Shown here: positions 1 to 6,004 of the stretch, piece by piece
Numbering within the stretch: the first letter of the stretch is position 1
Layout of the letters: the number at the start of each line of letters is the position of its first letter
NCBI GenBank assembly: GCA_964610885.1
Contig: CAZSWR010000093.1
Span: 1-13,060, forward strand
DNA from: CAZSWR01 sp964610885
Lineage (GTDB): Bacteria; Bacteroidota; Ignavibacteria; Kapaibacteriales; UBA2268
Direction of reading: 5' to 3'
DNA: 13,060 bases
The notes under the pieces: model-generated
Databases searched by the model: none
Told to the model about the DNA's origin: nothing
Seen by the model: the letters and a program-made list of their open reading frames with translations, nothing else
Program-made: the position numbers and the translations under genes

Positions 1-2003
1 CCGACGAATGCGGGCGAGTTAACGGATGTAGAGAATGTACCAATTGTTCCGTTTACTGTCGTGCCGGCAAACGTACCACCGACGAACGAAGGAGCTGTAA
101 CTGCACCGGAGAATGTGCCGGTCGTGCCATTGAAGAGGCCGCCTTGGAATTCTGTGCCGGTGATGATTGTGCCATTGATTGTCGTGCCGTTGAACGTACC
201 GCCGACGAATGCGGGCGAGTTAACGGATGTCGAGAATGTACCGATTGTGCCGTTAACTGTCGTGCCGGCAAATGTACCGCCGACGAACGAAGGAGCTGTA
301 ACTGCACCGGAGAATGTGCCGGTCGTGCCATTGAAGAGGCCGCCATGGAATTCTGTGCCGGTGATGATTGTGCCGGTAATCGTTGTACCATTGAAAGTAC
401 CGCCGACGAACGAAGGAGCTGTAACTGCACCGGAGAATGTGCCGGTCGTGCCATTGAAGAGGCCGCCTTGGAATTCTGTACCGGTGATGATTGTTCCATT
501 AATTGTTGTACCGTTGAACGTGCCGCCTACGAATGCGGGCGAGTTAACGGATGTCGAGAATGTACCGATTGTGCCGTTAACTGTCGTGCCGGCAAATGTG
601 CCGCCGACGAACGAAGGAGCTGTAACTGCACCGGAGAATGTGCCGGTCGTGCCATTGAAGAGGCCGCCTTGGAATTCTGTACCGGTGATGATTGTTCCAT
701 TAATTGTTGTACCGTTGAACGTGCCGCCTTTGAAAGCGTCAGCAATCACGAGGGGCGAGTAGATGCTGTCCATAACCCAAAGGTAGCTGGTCATCATCGT
801 GTCGAGTGCAATGATATTCTTTGCGAGGACTGTTCCATTTGCAAATGAGGCAGAGCCGTTCTCCGAGAAGATGTCGCCAACTTCGAGCGTGCCGCGGATG
901 TTCACGTTTCCGTCAAAGTATCCTGCATAGTCTGCCGGGTTCAATGCTGCGCCATAAACCGAAGCGTAGGCTTCGAGGCCATAATCACCAAGTTCGTGGC
1001 CCAAAATACCGACAACTTCGCCGATGTGTGCTTCGACGCCCGATACTGCTTCGCCAGTCGATTGGACCATGATGCCTCTCGAATCGGCATTGAAAATCAT
1101 AACGGGGCGATTGTTTTCTGTAACAATCATATTGTTCCAATTGTATGCGTGTTGGAGGTCGATCGAAAGGGGTGCCCATTGGGTGCCGTTCCAAACGAGT
1201 GCTTGGTTGGCGAATGCGCCCATTTGATTGATGTCTGTTCCGAGGATTGTATAGTCTTCGATTTTGTCTGATGTAACTGCGCCGTCGGCAAGTTTTCTGT
1301 TGGTTACGACGTAGTCGCGAATTTTGAGGTCTTTCCAGATTCCGAACACTTCGCCTTCAGCTTCGCCGAAAGGAAGGCCTGCGAGGATGGAAGGATCCAA
1401 TTTATTGATAGTGATGGAGCCGTTGGGAAGTCTTTCGACGATTTTGTCGCCTTTGAGGATAACGGTCGGGAGTGTTCCTTCGACGTCGCCCGTAAGGTTC
1501 TTCACGCCATCAGCAATTTTTTCGATTGTAACAGCGCCGTCGGCAAGTTTGCCGGTTGTAATGGCGTTGTCCACCACATCGTTTGCAATGTGTGCGGTTT
1601 GGGCAACCATTGCGCTATCGGCAACGAGTGCTCTGAATGAATATGGATTATTGGTAAGTTGAATTCGGGGGTATGTAATACCATCAGTGGTATTGACAAC
1701 TTCCAAATAGTATTGAGCATTGAAGGGAAGGTTGATCTGGCTGTTCAATCCGAGGATGATATTGAGGTATCCTTGCTCGAAAGTAGCCGTTGTTGTTGCT
1801 TCTTGCCAGAGCGGAGTGCCGCCGGTAAGGGCATCATAAATGTTAAACGTAACAGTTCTCGTGCCGGTCAATGCGACACCAGAACTATTAACGAAGTAAC
1901 CTTGAAAATTCAAAGTCTTCGGGACCTGAGACTGGGCGTTGGGCGCCGCAAAGCCGAATAGCATGAAAGCTATTAGGGCAAGAAGTAAGACCTTCTTTGT
2001 CAT
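1..2003 (-). CDS. Secreted repeat-rich surface/tail-fibre-like protein, 3' end beyond window
   Basis: The frame is open from an ATG at 2003 to the left edge, giving 667 residues with no stop. A good Shine-Dalgarno (AGGAG, 2013-2009) precedes the ATG. Residues 1-25 form a Sec signal peptide (MTKKVLLLALIAFMLFGFAA...). Residues 27-125 (VPKTLNFQGYF... to ...YPRIQLTNNPYSFRA) match an N-terminal domain I know from many exported Bacteroidota and Ignavibacteria proteins. Two KLADGAVTxxKI motifs follow (about 152-163 and 238-248), a type found in fibre-like proteins, then a WNGTQWAP motif near 271. From residue 426 onward the protein is tandem Gly/Thr/Asn-rich repeats, probably a beta-solenoid or fibre shaft. 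The unseen C-terminus might hold a T9SS tail or an S74-type chaperone domain; this is a guess. It lies 65 bp downstream of the gene at 2638-2069 with no terminator between. The role is unknown; an extracellular adhesin or fibre is inferred. Confidence 0.85.
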   Translation of the reverse strand, partial: MTKKVLLLALIAFMLFGFAAPNAQSQVPKTLNFQGYFVNSSGVALTGTRTVTFNIYDALTGGTPLWQEATTTATFEQGYLNIILGLNSQINLPFNAQYYLEVVNTTDGITYPRIQLTNNPYSFRALVADSAMVAQTAHIANDVVDNAITTGKLADGAVTIEKIADGVKNLTGDVEGTLPTVILKGDKIVERLPNGSITINKLDPSILAGLPFGEAEGEVFGIWKDLKIRDYVVTNRKLADGAVTSDKIEDYTILGTDINQMGAFANQALVWNGTQWAPLSIDLQHAYNWNNMIVTENNRPVMIFNADSRGIMVQSTGEAVSGVEAHIGEVVGILGHELGDYGLEAYASVYGAALNPADYAGYFDGNVNIRGTLEVGDIFSENGSASFANGTVLAKNIIALDTMMTSYLWVMDSIYSPLVIADAFKGGTFNGTTINGTIITGTEFQGGLFNGTTGTFSGAVTAPSFVGGTFAGTTVNGTIGTFSTSVNSPAFVGGTFNGTTINGTIITGTEFQGGLFNGTTGTFSGAVTAPSFVGGTFNGTTITGTIITGTEFHGGLFNGTTGTFSGAVTAPSFVGGTFAGTTVNGTIGTFSTSVNSPAFVGGTFNGTTINGTIITGTEFQGGLFNGTTGTFSGAVTAPSFVGGTFAGTTVNGTIGTFSTSVNSPAFV
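3..728 (-). repeat. In-frame tandem protein repeats, 67-aa and 41-aa units
   Basis: Read on the minus strand there are four consecutive units: 728-528 (201 bp, 67 aa), 527-405 (123 bp, 41 aa), 404-204 (201 bp) and 203-3 (201 bp, cut by the window edge or continuing past it). Each long unit is three sub-blocks: GGTFNGTTINGTIITGTEFQ (20 aa), GGLFNGTTGTFSGAVTAPSF plus V (21 aa), and a 26-aa block starting GGTFAGTTVNGTIGTF. The short unit lacks the third block. Protein differences are few (Ile/Thr and Gln/His in the third unit), while the DNA differs mainly at silent third positions. All units are multiples of 3, so several other frames are also open across the array. Confidence 0.93.
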
Positions 2004-2068
2004 AATGTCTCCTAATAAAGAGTTATACATATAATATATTAAAGTTATAAATCATCTTATTGAAAGAA

Positions 2069-2638
2069 TTATTTAACGATGACCATGATGTTTCTCATCA
2101 CTTTTTCTTCTCCACCGGCTACGCCTGCGATTTGGGCAGGCCTGGCCGATACTTCATAAATGTATGAACCGGAAGCCAATTCGGTTCCGTTATCATCACG
2201 GGCATCCATAGACAAGGTCTTTGCGCCCGGGTCCTGCATCGTTCCTGTAAGTAATGTCCTGACGAGGCTACCGCGTGTATCATATATTTTGATAGTTACG
2301 AAGCATGTCGTCTGGAGTTGGTATTCAATTGTCGTCGAAGTATTGAAGGGATTAGGATAATTCTTCAAATACTGCGATAATGTGCTGGGTTCCTCCACCG
2401 GGATTTCAGTTCCGTGTGGTGTCCAGAATCCGAAGTACCCCACTTGCGTTGTCTTGTCCTGCTTGCCAATAACAAGCTGGCCAAGCACACCAGACATTTT
2501 TGAGCCATCGCCAGCAGGCGCCATGACGACACCACCGGAGCCGATAACCCATTTCGTGATCTTTTGAGCATCCACTTGAGCTGCGCTTACTAACAACAAA
2601 AACGCTAACACCAGGATACCAGTGAGCTTGTTTCGCAT
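2069..2638 (-). CDS. Secreted protein with T9SS type A sorting domain
   Basis: The protein is 189 residues. The ATG at 2638 is preceded by a strong Shine-Dalgarno (AAGGAG, 2650-2645). Residues 1-24 are a Sec signal peptide. Residues about 27-73 (TKWVIGSGGVVMAPAG...MSGVLGQLVIG...GYFGFWTP) match the short module often seen before the sorting tail in Bacteroidota secreted proteins. Residues about 90-189 are a T9SS type A sorting domain: LKNYPNPFNTSTTIEYQL, then IKIYDTRGSLVRTL, then ELASGSYIYEV and a final basic strand ending IMVIVK. Family knowledge says this tail is recognised at the outer membrane, after which the protein is released or attached to the surface. The mature part before the tail is only about 65 residues, so it may be a small structural or displayed protein; no catalytic motif is visible. 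It probably heads a two-gene transcript with the repeat protein. Confidence 0.88.
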   Translation of the reverse strand: MRNKLTGILVLAFLLLVSAAQVDAQKITKWVIGSGGVVMAPAGDGSKMSGVLGQLVIGKQDKTTQVGYFGFWTPHGTEIPVEEPSTLSQYLKNYPNPFNTSTTIEYQLQTTCFVTIKIYDTRGSLVRTLLTGTMQDPGAKTLSMDARDDNGTELASGSYIYEVSARPAQIAGVAGGEEKVMRNIMVIVK

Positions 2639-2669
2639 GTGATTCTCCTTAAAAAATTTTATAATTTAT

Positions 2670-2698
2670 TAACTATATCTATTTCGTTCTCTCGTCAA
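2670..2698 (-). promoter_or_regulatory. Possible sigma-70-like promoter for the 2638-2069 gene
   Basis: On the minus strand TTGACG (2698-2693) is followed after 17 nt by TAGTTA (2675-2670), about 30 bp upstream of the start codon. The -35 match is good and the -10 match is poor; an overlapping TATAGT would have only a 15-nt spacer. No TAnnTTTG box was found on this strand upstream of the gene. This is weak evidence in AT-rich DNA. Confidence 0.22.
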
Positions 2699-3125
2699 TA
2701 TGTTTAAGCCTTTTATTTTAAATTGTTTACAAACCCGTTTGTTATCGTTGCAATAATTATGCCAATCGTTGATAAAACTCTATTATAACACAACTAACTT
2801 GGCTTTTCCAAAGAAATCAAAATCTAAAATAAAACATTTTTCTTTAATATTCAAAAAAGAATTTTTCTCCGATATTTGTTCATCGAGCCGAACAAAAACT
2901 GAGCTTCCAATACCTTTATATGTGTTCTCGTCTTTTTGGATTTTTATTCCCTTTCTTGGGTTCATTGCCATAACTATGCAAAAAGGCAATTGCACGATTG
3001 CCAAGTATTAAATGAACACTTTGATTAAATCATTCCCATTGTATCTCTATTAGGTTTTCCAATTCCCTCTTTGCCGCAAACGTAAAATTAATACTGTTTC
3101 AACTCAATTCCAAAGAAAAAATTAT

Positions 3126-3134
3126 TTATCCACA
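3126..3134 (+). promoter_or_regulatory. Perfect DnaA-box sequence TTATCCACA
   Basis: TTATCCACA is identical to the consensus DnaA box and lies in AT-rich intergenic DNA next to a T/A-only stretch. A second perfect copy (4146-4154) sits inside the downstream methyltransferase gene. No cluster of boxes and no dnaA, dnaN or gidA-type gene is visible, so origin function is not supported. Confidence 0.3.
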
Positions 3135-3410
3135 TTTTTTTAATTATTTATCCTTAATCGCTTCCGATCAACGGCAGTCGCTGACTTCGATATCGTTTGC
3201 TAACTCATTGAATAATCTTTCTTTACACATCAATTCTGCACCCAACAAGATTCCCTTTGCCCCCTTATGTTTTCAAGCGATTGAACTCATTGAACATTTA
3301 CTCTCGGGCATGAGCGTTCTCCGCCATCGATACCTCTATTAACCATATCGATATTCATACTTTCATACAACCTTTTATATATATTCATTTTATTATCACG
3401 TTTTTTTTCT

Positions 3411-3418
3411 TAATTTTG
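3411..3418 (+). promoter_or_regulatory. TAnnTTTG-type -7 box upstream of the methyltransferase
   Basis: TAATTTTG fits the Bacteroidota -7 consensus TAnnTTTG and ends 13 nt before the ATG at 3432, which predicts a very short leader. No convincing TTG -33 box is seen at the expected distance. The region is T-rich, so chance matches are likely. Confidence 0.35.
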
Positions 3419-3431
3419 AAATTTTTGAATT

Positions 3432-4904
3432 ATGAAATCATCTTCGCTTTTGGGCCACTCGGCAGAACTGATTCGAATCATGGTGAAGTCCCCGCTCGCG
3501 CCGGACGCCGTGGCCAAACAATTCCTTCGCGAAAAGAAATATATAGGCAGCCGCGAACGCAAGGCTATTTCCGAAATTTCTTTCTCATTCCTGCGCTTGC
3601 GCTATATGGCCGAGGCCTGCTCTCCGCAATACCGGACCTCGAGCGAGCAGGAACCTCTCGAGAAAGAATTCCTTGCGGCCGCTTCGTCGGTCGTCTTGGC
3701 AGGCATCCTGCCCAACCTGCGCGAGTATTCCGTCCAATTGCTCGATTCAATCAAATCCGCTTCCGGAAGCTCTGCCGCCGGCCTGCGGCAAATCGTCGAT
3801 GAAGCAATTGCCGACAGATTCCCTTCGACGGGCGAAGCAGTACTGTTTTCGGAATCTGTAATTTCAAACTTTGAATCGCTCGACGCCACTACAAACCAGT
3901 TATTTGCTAACCGACCGGACGGAAACACGTTTTCCGAGCAGGAACTCAGCACGCTGGCCTCGCGATTCTCCGCCGGCACTTTCTTCGTCGAACACCTGCT
4001 CGCGAATGGACAAACACTCGGAAGCGTTAAAAAAATAACAGAAGAGCTATTCCTTCCGGCCAAACTCTGCCTGCGGGCCAATACCGCCCTAATCTCTCGC
4101 GAAAGCCTATTGGCCAGGCTCCAAGCGGCCGGCCATTGTGGAAAATTATCCACACTTTCGCCCTCCGGTTTAATCATTAACGGCAGGCCTCGGCTCGACG
4201 AATCCGATGAATTCCGCGCCGGTATGTTCGACATCCAAGACATCGGCAGCCAACTCATCAGCTACGCGCTCTCCCCGACGCCAAACTCCGATGTGCTGGA
4301 CGCTTGCGCCGGCGCCGGTGGCAAATCGCTCCACCTGGCCACGATCGCCGGGGGCAAAGCTCGAATCGTGGCAACCGATATTGAATACAATCGTTTGAAA
4401 GAAATTCAGAACCGCGCCTACCGCATGGGCATTCAAAATATCAAGCCGAGAATCATCAAAGCGAATGATTTGAACGCGAAGCCCAACCGAGAACTGCTCG
4501 CAGAATTGCAGAGAGGCTTCGATTTCGTGCTCGTGGACGCGCCTTGCTCCGGCACGGGCACCACTCGGCGGAACCCATTGCCTAAATATAGGATTACCAA
4601 GAAATTTATTGAAAAAATCAACTCATCCCAACTGTCCATTCTCGAGCAATACGCCCGGTTCGTCCGCGAGGGCGGGGCGCTCGTCTATTCCACCTGTTCA
4701 ATTATGCCAGCCGAAAACGATAACGTTTGCCGGCGCTTTCTGGAGGCCAATCCAGACTTCGAACCGGAACCGCTCGCGCCAGTCTTCGCAGAGCAAGGCA
4801 TCGACATACTTGCGGCCACCGACGAACGGGCCTCGCTCACGCTTTACCCGGCCTCAGATTCGTCCGATGGGTTTTTCATGGCAAGATTCCGAAGGAAGGA
4901 CTAA
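3432..4904 (+). CDS. RsmB/NOP-family rRNA cytosine-5 methyltransferase
   Basis: This 490-residue cytosolic enzyme is predicted to transfer a methyl group from S-adenosylmethionine to C5 of a cytosine, most likely in 16S rRNA. The N-terminal helical part (about 1-150, including AVAKQFLREKKYIGSRERKAI at 26-46) resembles the NusB-like RNA-binding domain of RsmB proteins. The linker GMFDIQDIGSQL (264-275) is typical of the family. The Rossmann core shows the SAM loop LDACAGAGGK (289-298), the acidic strand end ATDIEYNRL (314-322), motif IV DAPCSGTG (369-376, Cys372) and motif VI STCSI (420-424, catalytic Cys422), then DGFFMARFR near the end. The length is slightly above E. coli RsmB (about 430). 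No Shine-Dalgarno precedes the ATG. The HAD gene follows after 2 nt. The family call is firm; the exact target base is not. Confidence 0.93.
   Translation: MKSSSLLGHSAELIRIMVKSPLAPDAVAKQFLREKKYIGSRERKAISEISFSFLRLRYMAEACSPQYRTSSEQEPLEKEFLAAASSVVLAGILPNLREYSVQLLDSIKSASGSSAAGLRQIVDEAIADRFPSTGEAVLFSESVISNFESLDATTNQLFANRPDGNTFSEQELSTLASRFSAGTFFVEHLLANGQTLGSVKKITEELFLPAKLCLRANTALISRESLLARLQAAGHCGKLSTLSPSGLIINGRPRLDESDEFRAGMFDIQDIGSQLISYALSPTPNSDVLDACAGAGGKSLHLATIAGGKARIVATDIEYNRLKEIQNRAYRMGIQNIKPRIIKANDLNAKPNRELLAELQRGFDFVLVDAPCSGTGTTRRNPLPKYRITKKFIEKINSSQLSILEQYARFVREGGALVYSTCSIMPAENDNVCRRFLEANPDFEPEPLAPVFAEQGIDILAATDERASLTLYPASDSSDGFFMARFRRKD
4146..4154 (+). promoter_or_regulatory. Second perfect DnaA-box sequence, inside a gene
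   Basis: TTATCCACA occurs within the methyltransferase reading frame and is directly preceded by TTGTGGAAAA, making a partial inverted repeat (TGTGGA / TCCACA). Being inside a conserved gene it may be fortuitous. Confidence 0.2.
4893..4900 (+). promoter_or_regulatory. Ribosome binding site setting the HAD gene start
   Basis: AGGAAGGA lies 6 nt upstream of the ATG at 4907, within the last codons of the methyltransferase. It argues for the 4907 start over an upstream extension of the frame to 4727, which would overlap the methyltransferase by about 180 bp and put unrelated residues ahead of the HAD nucleophile motif. Confidence 0.6.
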
Positions 4905-4906
4905 CC

Positions 4907-5548
4907 ATGAGTTCCAACAACTTCAATATATTCATTGACTTCGGCGGTGTGCTCTATGGAATCGATATCAACCGCACCATCCGAGCTTTCGCCGCATACT
5001 CCGCGTTGCCTGCCGAAAAATTCATTGAAATGGCAAACAATCCAATTTTCTCGGAATACGAACGCGGCCTGCTTAGCACCGTACAATTCAGAAGCCGCGC
5101 CAAAGAGCTTTTCCGGCTGACGTGTTCGGACGCGCAATTCGACGATGCCTGGAACGCAACGCTGATTTCGATGTTCGATTCGTCGGTGGCCGACGTCAAG
5201 CGGTTCAAACAACTCGGGCGTGTATTTTTGCTCAGCAACACAAATGAATTGCACTTAAACAGATTCCGCCCCGAATGCGAAACTCTTTTCTCGCTTTTCG
5301 ATGGCCTGTTCTTCTCGCACGAACTGGGACTGTCGAAACCGGACCATAACATTTTCAAATTAGCGATGGAACGCACGGGCAGCGCTCCGGAATGCTCCGT
5401 TTTCATCGACGACACGAAGGCCAACACAGATGCAGCGGCCGAGTGCGGCATGCTGTCTTTGCCTTGCGAATCCGGCGGACTGTCAAGTTTATTCCACACT
5501 GTCAAGTTGTATGCACATGATTGCTGCCGCGAGCAGCTCGGCCAGTAA
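4907..5548 (+). CDS. HAD-superfamily (subfamily IA, YihX-like) hydrolase
   Basis: The product is 213 residues, typical for a HAD subfamily IA phosphatase, with a helical cap between motifs I and II (about 18-95). Motif I is IFIDFGGVLY (8-17): nucleophile Asp11 is present but the usual second Asp is Gly13, as in the FDLGNV/DFGGV branch that includes the sugar-phosphatase YihX. Motif II is LLSNTNELH (108-116, Ser110), the motif III Lys is Lys144 in GLSKPD, and motif IV is FIDDTKANTDAA (166-177, Asp168/Asp169). A cytosolic phosphatase acting on a small phosphorylated metabolite is expected; the substrate cannot be read from sequence. It is coupled to the methyltransferase (2-nt gap, shared Shine-Dalgarno region), though no functional link between the two is known. 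A T-rich run (about 5570-5577) follows the stop without a strong stem. Confidence 0.9.
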   Translation: MSSNNFNIFIDFGGVLYGIDINRTIRAFAAYSALPAEKFIEMANNPIFSEYERGLLSTVQFRSRAKELFRLTCSDAQFDDAWNATLISMFDSSVADVKRFKQLGRVFLLSNTNELHLNRFRPECETLFSLFDGLFFSHELGLSKPDHNIFKLAMERTGSAPECSVFIDDTKANTDAAAECGMLSLPCESGGLSSLFHTVKLYAHDCCREQLGQ

Positions 5549-5653
5549 TTAGCCCCAATGGTATGACTGTCTTTTTTTATTTCAGATGGTTCTATAGCGA
5601 ATTTTATCGAGACAATCCCAAATATCATTAGGCTGAAAACGGATAAAAATGAT

Positions 5654-5688
5654 GGATGTAAGGGCGAGGTAACCTCGCCCCTACCCGG
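5654..5688 (+). repeat. REP-like palindromic repeat, copy 1
   Basis: This copy is identical over 35 bp to 5871-5905 and in the same orientation; with one mismatch the match extends 6 bp further left. Its core, GGGCGAGGTAACCTCGCCC, folds into an 8-bp GC-rich stem with a TAA loop. Flanking GTA and TAC can add three more pairs after one A/C mismatch. Similar GC-rich palindromes are dispersed in many bacterial genomes as REP or small non-autonomous elements. Confidence 0.75.
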
Positions 5689-5827
5689 AAGCCCCACTAA
5701 GAACAAGCCGGTCAAGGAAGTCATCGCCTGCCCGGAATGGATATTGGTGTGAGATTGTATAAGCGACTCATCTGATGACTACCGAAATACAACCCGATAT
5801 CGAATGAACTACATTCAAGCCAGCGGA

Positions 5828-5846
5828 TGAGTATTGGAAATACTCA
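5828..5846 (+). repeat. Short perfect hairpin between the palindrome copies
   Basis: TGAGTATT and AATACTCA pair perfectly (8 bp) around a GGA loop. There is no following T-run, so it is not a classic terminator. It could be part of a small structured element bounded by the two palindromes, or chance. Confidence 0.4.
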
Positions 5847-5870
5847 CAATACGCTTTTACCAACAATGTT

Positions 5871-5905
5871 GGATGTAAGGGCGAGGTAACCTCGCCCCTA
5901 CCCGG
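5871..5905 (+). repeat. REP-like palindromic repeat, copy 2
   Basis: This is the second identical 35-bp copy, a direct repeat of 5654-5688 and about 100 bp upstream of the next gene. Sequence to the right of the two copies differs (GAAGCCCC-like versus GCAAACTT-like), so the duplication is confined to the palindrome and a few bases to its left. Confidence 0.75.
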
Positions 5906-5992
5906 GCAAACTTTGGAGCCTCACAAAGCATTTTTGAACCTTTCAAAATTGTCGTCAATAAAAAAAGGTAAACAAATAATTAATAGTTTTGC

Positions 5993-6000
5993 TATATTTG
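5993..6000 (+). promoter_or_regulatory. TATATTTG -7 promoter box for the envelope gene cluster
   Basis: TATATTTG is a full match to the Bacteroidota -7 consensus TAnnTTTG. It ends 4 nt before the ATG at 6005. With transcription usually starting 5-7 nt after this box, the mRNA would begin at about that ATG, so translation is either leaderless or starts at the in-frame TTG at 6035. No TTG -33 box is seen at the usual 17-23 nt distance. Confidence 0.45.
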
Positions 6001-6004
6001 TTTA

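Larger units (their letters stand above)
2639..3431. other. Long AT-rich divergent intergenic region with no supported gene
   Basis: This roughly 790-bp region separates the minus-strand secreted-protein genes from the plus-strand methyltransferase. Two overlapping small open frames exist (plus 2769-3011, 80 aa; minus 3004-2783, 73 aa, TTG start). Neither has a ribosome site, signal peptide or recognisable motif, so I do not call them. A short inverted repeat, GGCAAT (2985-2990) and ATTGCC (2997-3002), is followed on the minus strand by five T residues, so it could be a weak minus-strand terminator, but no minus-strand gene is seen upstream of it. One perfect DnaA box lies at 3126-3134. A T-rich run (about 3400-3410) precedes the promoter-like box of the next gene. 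I saw no tRNA, riboswitch or CRISPR pattern. Confidence 0.6.
5549..6004. other. Intergenic region carrying a palindrome pair and hairpin
   Basis: This 456-bp gap has no supportable gene. A minus-strand frame reaching into it (5724-4954) mostly lies antisense to the HAD gene and is treated as a shadow. The region contains two identical 35-bp palindromic copies about 182 bp apart, an 8-bp-stem hairpin at 5828-5846, and a TATATTTG promoter-like box at its right end. The flanking genes run in the same direction, so this is not a convergent terminator region. Confidence 0.6.

Noticed and set aside
1..728. Possible CRISPR or satellite array because of regular repetition
   Set aside because: Units are 123-201 bp, directly adjacent without unique spacers, and encode a continuous protein frame.
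61..848. Long plus-strand open frames (61-762 and 144-848) and minus-strand frames in the other phase across the repeat array
   Set aside because: The repeat units are multiples of 3, so any stop-free phase stays open through all units. Only the minus-strand frame from 2003 has a signal peptide, a ribosome site and non-repetitive domains.
2769..3011. Small overlapping frames on both strands (plus 80 aa, minus 73 aa) in the long intergenic gap
   Set aside because: There is no Shine-Dalgarno, no motif, AT-driven amino acid composition, and a TTG start for the minus frame. The two are mutual shadows.
3602..4258. 218-aa minus-strand frame inside the methyltransferase gene
   Set aside because: It is antisense to a gene with intact family motifs; its composition (Ser/Arg-rich) is typical of a complementary-strand shadow.
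4727..4906. N-terminal extension of the HAD protein overlapping the methyltransferase
   Set aside because: The strong Shine-Dalgarno at 4893-4900 and the position of the nucleophile motif support the start at 4907.
4954..5724. 256-aa minus-strand frame over the HAD gene and palindrome region
   Set aside because: It is mostly antisense to the well-supported HAD gene and runs through the palindromic repeat; it has no recognisable domain.
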